Part shown: positions 23,253-34,430 of the stretch, one piece after another
Layout of the letters: every line of letters starts with the position of its first letter
Position numbering within the stretch: the first letter of the stretch is position 1
Assembly: GCF_030272615.1 (NCBI RefSeq)
Contig: NC_081415.1
Span: 235,659,803 to 235,723,802, forward strand
Source of the DNA: Cryptomeria japonica
Lineage: Eukaryota > Streptophyta > Pinopsida > Cupressales > Cupressaceae
Length of the DNA stretch: 64,000 nt
Direction of reading: 5' to 3'
Translations under genes and position numbers: made by a program
Notes under the pieces: model-generated
Told to the model about the DNA's origin: nothing
Seen by the model: the letters and a program-made list of their open reading frames with translations, nothing else
The model's database searches: none

Positions 23253-24270
23253 ATGATGAAGAGGGAAGGTCCTAAGTTCAATAGAGATAACTTCAAAATA
23301 TGGAAGGATAGAATGAAGATTTACGTCTAGAGTATGGGTGCTCAACACTGGAACTATATTAAGAATGCTTTTGTGACTCCCACTGGCACTCTTACTGATG
23401 ATCAGAAGAGAGAAAACTGGGAAAATGGGCAAGTTATAGAAGCTCTTATCAGTAGCCTGTCAGATATTGAGTTTATTGATGTTCAAGACAAAGACACTCC
23501 TAAGGAGGTATAGGAAGCACTAGAAACCATTTATGGTGGTTATGTGTATGTAAAGAAAGCTAAGGAAGAGAGCCTTAGAGGAAAATTTGAAGACATGAGG
23601 ATGGTTGAGGGTGAGACCATTTAGCAGTATGGTATTAGGATTAAGATAGTAGTTGGTGGTATCAAAAGCATTGGTGGAACGATTGAAGATGCCACTATTG
23701 TTAGTAAATTTCTTACATCATTGTTACCAATCTATGCAATCAGAGTAGCACCTATCCAGGAGCTAAAGTCTATTGATAAAACCAAGGTATCCTTAGACTC
23801 TATCATTGCAAAGTTAACTGCATATGAGTTGAATAGCTATGATGGTAGTGTTCAGAAAAATGAGTCGGCCTTTAAAGAATCTACTGTACCATCCAAAAAA
23901 GGAAAAGAAACTAGTACCAGCTATGAATCTAGACAATGCAAAGATATGGATGATGAAGAGATTCTAATGGAGTTAGAAGCCCTTCTTGCTAAAAGACTTT
24001 CGAAGGGAACTGGAAAGTATAGAGTTAAATTTTCTTTGAAATGTTTTTCCTGCAACAAGATATGACATATAGTTATTAATTATCCTAACAATGACAATAA
24101 GGACAAACCAAAGAGGCTTAGAAAATATAAAGGAGGAAACAGAAGAAATTGCCTAGTTGTTGTGGATGAAGGTGTCACTGATGAAGAATCAGAGGATGAA
24201 GAAAATGAAGAGATAATGTTTGTAGCGGTAAAGGAAGAAGTATCCGACAAGAAAGCTCGTCTCTCACATT
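23253..24270 (+). pseudogene. gag: Gag of element B
   Basis: It starts at the ATG at 23,253 (MMKREGPKFNRDNFKIW, the usual Copia gag opening). The frame continues through the capsid region to a zinc knuckle at about 24,042 reading CFSCNKI, then a TGA, then HIVINYP. The last Cys is Tyr and a stop lies inside the motif. TAG stops occur near 23,325, 23,511 and 23,622. No frameshift is seen up to about 24,065. Confidence 0.75.
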
Positions 24271-24275
24271 GACAA

Positions 24276-25671
24276 CACCAATGAGTGGATAATTGATAGT
24301 GGTTATTCTCATCTTATGACTAGTGACTGAAGAAATTTTTTGTCTCTGGAGGAATATGATGGAGGTGTTGTCAGATTTGCCAATGATGCACCATGCTTGG
24401 TAAAAGGTAAAGGATCCATCTCACTGAATGGAAAGAGTAGTGCAGATGATGTTTACTGGGTAGAAGGTCTTAAGCATAACATGTTGAGTGTTGCTCAGTT
24501 GAATGACAAAGGACTAGTTCTGGAATTCAAAGGCGGAGTCTATAATATAAGCGGGAAGAATGGTGAACTTATTGCCACTGGCAAGCAGACCAAAGGAAAC
24601 CTATTTCAGTTGAATGCCAAGATAAGTTGGTGTCTAATGGTTGTTTGATGACAGTTGGATATGGCATAGGAGACTGTCATATGAACTTTGACAACATTGT
24701 TAAAGCTAGTAAGATCAAGGTGGTAAGAGGATTACCATTGCTGAACAAACCTGAGAATTCTTTGTGCAGAGAATGTCAACTTGGGAAGATGTCTTCCTCG
24801 ACTTTTAAAGGTAAGTCTTTCTCAGCAAAAAATTTACTCGATCTTCTGCATACTAATTTGTGTGGTCCTATGAAAACTAGAAGTATTCAAGGAGAAAGGT
24901 ATTTTATGATTCTTACTGATGAGTGTTAAAGAATGATGTGGGTCACATTCTTGAAAGACAAGTCTGAAGCATTTGGAAATTTCAAAGCTTTCAGAGCATT
25001 AGTAGAGAAAGAAAATGGTAAAAAGATTAAAGTGCCAGAGAACTGATCAAGGAGGATAATTCACTTCTAATGAATTCAATAAGTACTATGAAGACAATGG
25101 TATTAAGAGGCAGCTATCTGCCCCAAGGACACCTCAACAAAATGGCATAGCAGAAAGAAATAACAGGACTGTAGTTGAAGCGGCTAGAACAATGTTGATT
25201 CAAGAAAAGGTTGCTCACACTTTTTGGAGAAAAGCGATGAGCACTACAGTCTATACTATGAACCGGGTACTCATCAAGAAAGGTAAAGATAAAACCCCTT
25301 ATGAGTATTGGACAGGGAAAACTCCCACTGTGAGTTACTTTAAAGTGTTTGGTAGCAAGTGTTATAACAAGAGAGGTGAGCATTTGAGCAAATTTGATGC
25401 AAAATGTGATGAAGGAATATTTCTGGGATATTCCACTAAGAGCAAAGCTCTCAAGTGCTACAATAATAGAACACAGAAGATTGTTGAAAGTGTCAATGTC
25501 AGGGTTGATGAATCCCCTGAGGAAACATGCAGTGAAGAAGTGGAAGATGAACCGAGTATAGCCTTTTGGGAACCTATTAAGAAAGAAACTTGTAAAGATC
25601 TCAATGTTCTTGCACCAATAGAAGTTGCAGAAGAAGAAGAAGTTAGTGAAGAAGAAAATCTAGCAGATTAG
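24276..25671 (+). pseudogene. Protease and integrase of element B
   Basis: The protease active site WIIDSGYSH lies near 24,286. The GAG-pre-integrase segment (SWIWHRRL) is near 24,650. The integrase core has HTNLCGP near 24,855 where an HTD form is expected, so the first catalytic Asp is lost. It also has RTDQGG followed by a stop near 25,050 and GIAERNN with the Glu near 25,150. Frames change several times. The tail KVFGSKCYNKRGEHLSKFD to GIFLGYSTKSKA is the usual Copia link to RT. Confidence 0.8.
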
Positions 25672-25692
25672 GCTAGAATCATTCCTAGATAT

Positions 25693-27328
25693 GTGAAGCT
25701 ACATCATGATCCAAAGCAAATCATAGGAGATAAAGATGCAGGTATACTCACTAGAAGAAAAATGAAGGAGAACTCTTGCATGATTTCTAACTTAGAACCC
25801 AAGACTTCAAGAGAAGCTCTTACAAATGAAGACTGGATTAAAGCAATGGAAGAGGAGCTAGACCATATAGAAAAGAATGCAACATGGTCTTTGGTTGCTA
25901 GACTGGAACATAAAAATGTTATAGGTACCAAATGGGTCTTCAGAAATAAGTTGAATGAAGAAGGCACAGTTGTCAGAAATAAGGCCAGGCTTGTATGCAA
26001 GGGATACGCTCAGGAGGAAGGAGAAGACTATGGAGAAACTTTTTCTCCTGTGGCTAGATTAGAAGGTGTTTGAATGCTACTTGCATTTGCAGCATTTAAG
26101 GATTTAAGGTTTATCAGATGGATGTGAAGTCTTCTTTTCTGAATGGAATCTTAGAAGAGGAAGTGTATAAAGAGCAACCAGAAGGGTTTTCCTTATCAGA
26201 AGATAGTGACATGGTGTGTAGATTACACAAAGCCCTGTATGGACTTAAACAAGCACCTAGGGCATTGTATGAAAGACTACACTCTCATCTTATGAAGATT
26301 GGATTTCAAAGAACAAGTGAAGATAGAAACATCTACTTGAAATCAGAAGGTGATCAGATTCTGATTTGTGAAGTGTTTGTGGATGACATAATCTTTGGAG
26401 GAGATGATAGAATGAGTCATGCATTTGTAGATGAAATGAAGAAAGAGTTTGAGATGTCTCTGATAGGAGAAATAAAGTTCTTCATTGGGTTGCAGATTCA
26501 ACAAATGAAAGAGGGTATCTTTATTACCCAGTCCAAGTATGTCAAAGAGGTATTGAAGACTTTTGGCAAGGAGGAAAGCAAACCGGTTGGTACACCGATG
26601 GTGACTGGCTGTAAATTGACTAAGGAAGATGATTCAGCACTGGTGAATGAAAAGGAGTATTAGTCAATGATCAGTAAGTTGCACTATGTGGTGCACAGCA
26701 AACTAGATATTGCTCATGCAGTGGGCATAGTTACTCGTTTTCAGAAATATCCAAGAGAATCCCACTTGGTAACTATCAAAAGGATTCTTAGATATCTGAA
26801 AGGAACAATTGATTATGGATTGTGGTATCCATATAATGGTGACTATACAAGGTATATATTGATGTTGACTAGGGAGGCAATGTCGATGAACGGAAGAGCA
26901 CAATTGGTGGAGGAGCATTCTTTCTTGGTGGAAGATTAGTATCATGGACAAGTAATAAGTAGAGTTGTAGTTCTCAATATATAGCTGAAGAAAAATATGT
27001 ACCAGCATTTATGAACTGCACTCAAGCAATTTGGATGAAGCATGTATTGGAAGGTTTTAAGGTACCTATATCTGAATTGGTGAACATATTTTGTGACAAC
27101 ACAAGTGCAATAAATATTTCCAATAATCTAGTATTGCATGCTAGAACTAAGCACATTGAGCTTACATATCATTTCTTGAGAGAGAAAGTTCAAAATAAGG
27201 AGCTTGTATTACAACATGTTTCCAGTAAGGAGCAGTTAGCAGATATATTCACTAAGCCCTTACCGAAGACTATATTTACCTATTTGAGAGGTGAATTAGG
27301 GGTTCTACCTCTTCTTGAAGTCAACTAA
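25693..27328 (+). pseudogene. Reverse transcriptase and RNase H of element B
   Basis: RT runs from about 25,830 ([15 protein letters not shown]) through [14 protein letters not shown] and YGLKQAPRA to the catalytic FVDDIIFGG near 26,375. RNase H follows with HSKLDIAHAVG, ILRYLKGTIDYGLWYP, NCTQAIWMKHVLEG and the ending DIFTKPLPK near 27,250. Breaks are a TGA near 26,070, a TAG near 26,660, and a garbled stretch at 26,850-27,000 with frame changes. Confidence 0.85.
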
Positions 27329-27448
27329 AAGATATGTGCTCTGCATTAGTCAAGTACTACAAATGACAAATCCTTCAGGATTGATGTGTTGAAGGATGCT
27401 ACTTCTTAAGGGAGTAGCATAATAGATTTTGCAACCTTATGCCTCCAC

Positions 27449-27611
27449 TTTGGCATTGTTGTCAAAGGGGGAGAAGATATGGATGATATAGATATGACAG
27501 ATGTATGGGGAGAAGATATGGAAGATATCTGATGATAAAAACACAATGCTCTGTGATGTTTCTAACTGTAATATTACACTGAGTATTGTCATCAATGCCA
27601 AAGGGGGAGAT
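27449..27611 (+). promoter_or_regulatory. Duplicated purine tracts before the 3' LTR of element B
   Basis: An upstream copy at 27,449-27,472 reads TTTGGCATTGTTGTCAAAG then GGGGAG. The priming tract at about 27,594-27,611 reads AATGCCAAAGGGGGAGAT, directly before the LTR. The upstream copy has a stem of TTTGGCA against TGTCAAA with one mismatch. The same pair of motifs is present in elements C and D. Confidence 0.6.
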
Positions 27612-27802
27612 TCTTGGATATAATTGGCATATGATGAACCGGTATGTTGATATTATGATAATGTATGTTGTCATTGATGTCAATAAGTTCAAGTGAGCCG
27701 GTATGAAGAGGTATGAGAAGATTCAGTGAATTGGCGTCGGAGTTTCACTAAGTGTGATTACCGGTTGGTAGTCTTAGCTCTATGGTTATTGGCTTGTCGA
27801 TC

Positions 27803-27807
27803 CAGCT
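27803..27807. repeat. Target-site duplication of the chromodomain Gypsy, left copy
   Basis: CAGCT at 27,803-27,807 equals CAGCT at 36,127-36,131. An uninterrupted copy of the site is seen in the 5' LTR of element B near 22,017 (GATCCAGCTTGTATG), which confirms the insertion point. Confidence 0.9.
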
Positions 27808-29528
27808 TGTAATGTCCCCTTCTCAGACCTGATCTTTGACTTGGTCATTATTGGCTTTAGGGCATGATTGAAGAGTTAAGTTGATATATTTAATTAAAAG
27901 GTCACATTTTAATATTATATTCGAACGTTGACCCCTTGGCCTAGTCTATTGACTTTATGTTGTTTTGAAAAGTGGGCTTTTTGAGGGTGGCGCCTTCATT
28001 GAAGATTATTTTATTAATTTCCAAAGTCAAAGCAAGCTTAATGTGGGTGCATTTATCAAGGTATTGAATTTAATTAAAATATCAGTATTAAGCTTGAAAG
28101 GAAAAGGACGCCATCTTGGAGAAAGGATTAGGGTTTGGATATTGAAGTGGATTTTAGGGTTTCATGAAGTCAACAGGAAGTTATAAAAGGAAGACTTTGA
28201 GCATCATTTCACATCTTTGGTCTACAGTACTGTTATGTTGTCGGTTTGGCTCTGGGTTTGCTTCGAGGAATGAAGGCCTCCTAGCTTGGGCATCACTTCT
28301 TATTTGTAAGACAACAACTAGTGGTGATTTTAGTTTAGTTTGTGAGTTCCTTGAAATTTGTGCATTGTAATCAGCAGTGTAGTTCTTAGTTTCTGATTTT
28401 TGCATATTAGAAATTCCTGGTTTTTGCATGTTAGCTTCAACAGATTGGATGTTTAATTCATAAATCAAAAAAGACAAAGAAATTCGTTGTGGGTATTGCA
28501 TATTCCCTTCCATATAGGGAAGGCGCCCATGTGTGCCAATTTGTAGATTTATTTGTGAAGCATCAGATTTTTAAAAGAGAAATCGCCCTTTCTAGCTGGG
28601 TCGTACCTTTGTTGTCTTGGGAATTGTGCATTGAGTGTTAGATGCTTTTAAAGTCTGTTTTCTGTTCTTAGTCTGAGCGCCTCCTTTCTATTAGAGTTTT
28701 GCAATTGATATCAAGCATTTTGAATGAGTAAAGAGTGAGTTCTGAGCATTTCAAAGGAATCCTATGTTGCTGGTTATTTGTTGAAAGGTGCAGGTCTATT
28801 AAATCAGTTTGGAGAAATCTGCAATATCTTTATTCGATGGTGGTGAGAGTTCTTTGAAAGCGATGGGAATGCTTCATTGAAGATTTATTCAAGTCTGGAG
28901 AAAAGGTTGGATCTGTTTATTGCCATTTCCATTAATCTTACTTCTCAGCAAAGGAATTCATTAATATTGTACCTCTCTATTTATATGTTGATACGTATTG
29001 TTTGCAAGATTTCATCTTTCATAGTGTAAGCTGGCAGTAGTACTGACAGCAGAGTATAATCTTGCTTTATCAAATTGTAATGCTCTTCTTACTTTCAGCA
29101 TTTGATATTGTATTTAATTGACCTCCGCCCTATGGTAGCTACTTTCCCATTCTGGGTGTTGAGTATTTCCAGCTTCCGCATTTCTTTTCAAGCATTGTTT
29201 TGTAATCACTCTGCCATATGGTCGCCCCTCACTCCATTCTGGATTGGGTAGCACATACTTGGTGTAGAGTTCCCTTTCAGCATTTAGGGTAGAAGATCCT
29301 CTAACCATATGCTCGCCATCATCTGTGCCATTCTTGGTTAGAGTTACTGCATAAGCAATTTGTTTTAGATCCTCTGACCAACGCTCACACCTTGCCCACA
29401 ACGGGATCCTGGTGTACATTCTGGTTAGAGTTGCTTCAGCACGTTTTGGTTTATCTTCTAACCTTAACGGGTGCATTGAATGTAATTTGTAATTTGTACA
29501 AACGAAAAATTTGGCTCGGAATATTTCA
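27808..29528 (+). repeat. 5' LTR of the chromovirus
   Basis: It starts TGTAATGTCCCC and ends ATATTTCA. A TATA box lies at 28,182-28,189 (TATAAAAG). ORFs inside, on either strand, are mirrored in the 3' LTR and are not supported as genes. Confidence 0.95.
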
Positions 29529-29573
29529 GTGGTATCAAAGCCAAGATCTTGCCATCCTGTGAACAATCTGTCT

Positions 29574-31085
29574 ATGAGTGACAGAGAAAAGAGGTACATT
29601 GCAAGGGAAGACAAGAAGGTTGGAAAACAGTTCCAGCCTTATCAGGCTCCAGAAGGTCAGACAGCTTCAGAGATCTTGAGGGCTCATTGGGAGTCTTCTT
29701 AGGAATCAGATATGGCAGAGGGTGAGAGATCAATTGGGGTTAACGAGAGAGTTACCAACAACAGAGATGACAATGGGAAAGGAAGAGAAAGATCTATGAG
29801 TCCCGGAAAGAGATTTGAAAGAAAGATGGATGCCTTGATGGACATGGTATCTCTCATGATGGGGAAAGTGGGTCAGAATACCACTCCACGGAACAACTCA
29901 GGGCATAGAGGAGAGCATAGTGCCTCCAACCAGCATGATGGACATGCAGCCTGGACTGTGTCAAACAACACTTATATTTCTTCCAGGCCATTCAAACCCA
30001 CCTTTTTGGCACCTGAAAACACTCAGCCAGAGCCTAAAGAGAATGCTTCATTCATGGAGCAGTTGAGACTTGGTCGTGCAGAGTATGATTCTCTACCTGA
30101 CGACATCAAGATGGATATGTCCTATAACGATTTCATGGATCATAAAAGGAAAAACAAAGGACAAGGGAGACACTATGATCAAAGAAGACCTTCAAATCAA
30201 GGAGACTTGTACCAAGCTATCAACAAGGTGACACTTCCACACTTTGACAGGAGTGATACCAGTTCAGCCCGAGCTTGGATTCAGAAGCTGGATAACTATC
30301 TAGCTCTCAGACCTATGGCAGAAGAGGAAGTGATCAAGTTTGCTACGCTACACCTTGATGGGGTGGCGCATGAATGGTGGTACCATGGCCTAGTTACTCT
30401 GGGTCATCGGTCTATCACAACTTATGATGAGTTCACTACTAGGCTCATCGAGAGGTTTGAAAAGAAGGATCCTGAAATTCATTTCAGAGAATTGGCACAA
30501 TTGAAACAGTATGGCACTGTTGATGCCTACATTGCGGAGTTTCAGAGACTCTCAGTCATGGTGACTGGAATCACGGAGAGGAGATTGGTGATCCTTTTCA
30601 GTGAAGGGTTGGCAGAACCACTCAAAGGTTGGATTAAAGCCTTTGATCCACCAACCCTACAGGATGCCATGAAGAAGGTAAGAAACATGGAGTGGGCTGC
30701 TCCTAAGGCAAAATTTCAGTCAAATTCCCCCTTCTAGAAAAGGGATAAAGAGAAAAGACCTCAGCATAGACCTCCTTTGAGACCTCAGCACAAGGAGTTC
30801 AAACATCACAATCCCCATGTCACTAGGTTGGATCCTGAAACCCTAAATGAACTCAGAAGAAAAGGGTTGTGTTTCCGGTGTAGGGAAAAATGGTCTCAAG
30901 ATCATGTTTGCCCTAAGGGAGTTAAATTCAATCAGATTGAGTACTATTTTGCTGGTGAAAGTAGTTCTGATTTTTCCGACCAGCAATCTGATTTTGAAGA
31001 AAGTGAGGTAGAAAGAGCTCCAGAAGAGTCCGGAGATGAGAAGGAAAGTGGTGGAGTTTTGGCTCAGCTTTCGAGCTTCCAAAGA
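29574..31085 (+). pseudogene. gag: Gag of the chromovirus
   Basis: The start is the ATG at 29,574, 45 bp after the LTR. The capsid core lies at about 30,220-30,700 with VTLPHFDRSDTSSARAWI, LHLDGVAHEWWYH and DAYIAEFQRLSVMV, typical of chromovirus gag. A zinc-finger-like CFRCREKWSQDHVC is at about 30,870. In-frame stops are TAG at 29,700 and 30,735. The frame is otherwise unbroken and runs into pol. Confidence 0.85.
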
Positions 31086-32000
31086 AACGAATCATTCAAG
31101 GTTCGAGGGATGATCAAAGGGCAGCGAATCATTGCCTTGATCGACACTGGAGCAACACATAACTTCATTGATGAAGTTGTGGTAGCAAAGAAGGGGCTGC
31201 AAATAGAGGAGTTTGAGGGCTTCAAGTTCATGGTTGCTGATGGATTCCATATTTCATGTACTAAGAAAATCTTGAACCTGACCATGCAATTGGGGAACTA
31301 CGAAGTCAAGGATGACTTCTATGTAGTCCACATTGGAGATACTGATGCTATCCTAGGCATTCAATGGCTGCGTTCTCTTGGGGAGATCTCCTTGAATTTG
31401 CAGACTATGGAGCTGAAGTTTCAATCTGATGGGAAGAAGATAGTTCTAAGAGGAATGTCCAATGGGGGCCCTCGGGTTGTGTCATTCAAAAGAATGGCAA
31501 GGCTGATCCGTCATGATCAAGCCGAGTGGGTTGCAGAGTGCATGATCCTTCCTGCTAGTCCGATTGAGACTAAATGAGACCATCCTCCTGATGTTCAGTC
31601 TCTACTCATGAAGAAGAGCAAGGTCTTTGCAGGCTTGCCTCCTGGACCACCACCTGAACAGGGTTCAGAACATATCATAGAGCTCAAGGAAGGAGCTAAA
31701 CCAGTGATTACAACTCCATATCGGTACCCGAAGAGGCAAAAGGATGAGTTTGAGAAGAATATTCAAGAACTCTTGGAGATGGGTTTCATTCACCCAAGCA
31801 AGAGCCCCTTTGCATCTGTCGTGGTTCTTGTGAAGAAGAAGGATGGTACCATGCACATGTGTGTGGACTATCGTGCTTTGAATCAAAGCACCATAAAAAA
31901 CAGATACCCCATTCCCAGGATAGATGAGCTCATTGATGAGCTACATGGGGCCAAGTTCTTCTCGAAGATCGATTTGAGATCGGGTTACCATCAGATTTGA
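31086..32000 (+). pseudogene. Protease and N-terminal RT of the chromovirus
   Basis: The aspartic protease active site ALIDTGATHNFID is at about 31,135, with the later AILGIQWLRSLGEI. RT begins near 31,640 with the usual [13 protein letters not shown] and continues through [18 protein letters not shown] and [14 protein letters not shown]. Stops are TGA at 31,575 and 31,998. The frame is the same as gag, so this is a single Gag-Pol frame. Confidence 0.85.
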
Positions 32001-32950
32001 ATGAGAGGATCGGATGTGGAGAAGACAGCTTTCAAATGTCACTATGGCCATTTCGAATTCTTAGTCATGCCATTTGGGTTGACTAACGCTCTGGCTACCT
32101 TTCAGTCTTGCATGAACCGTGTTTTTCAGAATCAGTTAAGGAGGTTTGTGTTGATTTTTTTTTATGACATTCTGATTTACAGCAAGACTTGGGAGGATCA
32201 TCTCAAGCACTTGGAGGAAGTGCTTAGTGTTCTGGAATCTGAGAGTTTGTTCGCAAAAGCATCCAAATGTGAATTTGGAATGGAGGAGTTACTGTACCTT
32301 GGCCACATAATTAGTGCTGAGGGAGTAAAGGTGGATCCTGAAAAGATCAAGGTAGTAGTTGAGTGGCCACCTCTTGAGAACTTAACTCAGTTGAAAGGTT
32401 TTCTGGGTCTTTGTGGTTTTTATCAGAGATTCGTAAAGGGGTATTCATAGAATGTTGCTCCCCTTACTGATCTCACCAAAAAGGGAGCCTTTTGTTGGTC
32501 AGAAAAGGCTCAAATTGTTTTTGACAAGTTCAAGAAGATCATGAGCTCGTGCTCGGTTCTGACTATTCCGGATTTCTCCAAGCCATTTGAGCTGCAGTGT
32601 GATGCATCAGGTGAAGGAGTTGGGGCTATCCTGATGCAAGACAAACACCCTATTGTGTTTGAGAGCCGAAAATTAAGGGGTGTGGAAAGAACATACTCAA
32701 TTTATGACAAGGAAATGCTTGCCATTATGCATGCATTAGCCAAGTTCAGGCAATACTTGGTGGGGAACAAGTTTGTGGTTAAGACTGACCACAATAGCCT
32801 CAAGCATTTCATGCACTAGAAGGACCTAAATGAGAGGCAACAGAAATGGGTGAGTAAGCTTCAAGCTTACGACTTTGACATTGAATATGTCAAAGGGAAA
32901 AATAATATCGTGGCTGATGCTTTATCCAGGAGACCTCATCTTAGCTCAGT
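32001..32950 (+). pseudogene. RT catalytic part and RNase H of the chromovirus
   Basis: RT shows VMPFGLTNALATFQ, then FFYDILIYSKTWEDH where an F-x-D-D form is expected. The first Asp of the catalytic pair reads Tyr, so RT should be inactive. RNase H follows with LQCDASGEGVGAILMQD, YSIYDKEMLAIMHAL and VVKTDHNSLKHF. Stops are TAG at 32,448 and 32,817. No frameshift. Confidence 0.85.
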
Positions 32951-33905
32951 GTGTGAACTTACTGCAGATTGGAGAGACATGTTGCTTGCTGATTATGCCA
33001 AAAATCAGTTTGCAACCAGCATTCTTGAGGGTACTTTTCATGATGAAAGGTACAAGGTGGTTGAGGGATTGATACACTATAAGGGAAGAATCTTTCTGGT
33101 GGCTGATTCTAAGCTTAAGAAGAAGATTCTTTTGACATTTCATGATATTCCGGTTGCTAGTCACCAAGGTTTTTTCAAGACATATAGGCAGATCCGAGAG
33201 AGGTTTTCTTGGAAAGGGTTGAAAGGAGAAGTACAACGCTACATTCAGGAGTGTCCTGTTTGTCAAGTGAACAAGAATGAGCATACATTACCAGCTGGTT
33301 TGCTGCAACCACTTCCTATTCCCAATCAAAAATGGGAAAGCATCTCGATGGATTTAATCACAGGGTTGCCCAAGGCCCAAGGGAAGGATTGTATTTATGT
33401 AGTGGTGGATAGGCTAACCAAATTTGCTCATTTCTTCGCCATTACCAGCACTTTTTCTGCAGCCCAAGTTGCAGATCTATTTTTTCGAGAGGTGTTTAGG
33501 CTGCATGGGTTGCCAAAGAACATTGTGAGTGATAGGGACAGCAAGTTCCTAAGTACTTTTTGGCAAGAAGTCTTCAAAATGAGTGGTACTGTGCTCACTC
33601 CAAGCACTAGTTACCATCCCCAAACAGATGGACAAATGGAAGTAGTGAACAAGTGGTTGGAAGGCTACTTGAGAAACTATGTGTCAGAACAGCAGAGAGC
33701 TTGGGTCAAGTGGTTGCATATAGGCGAGTACTGCTACAATTCGTCTTTTCATATGTCGATTAAGATGTCTCCTTTCTTGGCTCTTTATGGGTATGAAGCA
33801 CCTAGCTTTGCCGATTTGGTGTTTGGTGAGAGCAGAGCACCCCAAGCCAAGGACTTGTTGCAGCAAAGTCAAGACATCATGAAATCCTTGAAGGATAATC
33901 TGTAG
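32951..33905 (+). pseudogene. Integrase of the chromovirus
   Basis: The zinc domain (HDIPVASHQGF, then CPVCQVNKNE) is at 33,145-33,280. The catalytic core has Asp in ISMDLITGLPK (about 33,350), Asp in VSDRDSKF (about 33,530) and Glu in QMEVVNKWLE (about 33,645), so the DDE triad is present. A TAG at 33,903 separates it from the C-terminal part. Confidence 0.85.
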
Positions 33906-34430
33906 ATTGCACAGAATCAGCAGAAGATGTATGCTGATCAGAGACGTGTTGAGCATTCTTTCAAGGTTGGGGATATGGTTTATCTCCGATTGCAGCCTTA
34001 CAGACAGTCTACTCTCCAGAAGAGTGGAGCTGAGAAGCTCAAACCTCATTTCTATGGGCCATTCAGGGTCATCAGAAAAGTTGGGGCAGTAGCTTATGAG
34101 TTAGAGCTACCTTCTGATAGCCGAGTGCATAATGTTTTCCATGTGTCTCACCTCAAGAAGGCACTTGGACATAATGTGGTTGCTTCATCACAGTTGCTGC
34201 CTTTGGATGAGGAGGGACAGTTAGTTCTAATTCCAGAGGAGATACTTGATTTCAAAGAACATTCTTTGAGGAAAAGAACTATCAGAGAATACGTGGTGAA
34301 GTGGAAGAACCTGCCTATGGAGGATGCGACTTGGGAAAGTGATGAGATTCTGCAGCATCCTGGTTTGCGATTGCTTGAGGACAAGCAATCTTGGGGAGGG
34401 CGGACTGTAATGTCCCCTTCTCAGACCTGA
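33906..34430 (+). pseudogene. Integrase C-terminal domain with chromodomain
   Basis: The GPY/F-like part (FYGPFRVIRKVGAVAYELEL) is followed by HNVFHVSHLKKALG. A chromodomain lies at about 34,225-34,360 with the core EYVVKWKNLPMEDATWE. Chromodomains steer integration toward marked chromatin. The reading frame ends inside the 3' LTR at 34,430. Confidence 0.85.

Noticed and set aside
28181-29614. Minus-strand ORFs of 110 and 166 codons, repeated at 34,779-36,164
   Set aside because: They lie inside the two LTR copies of the chromovirus and are duplicated only because the LTRs are; no domain or family is seen.
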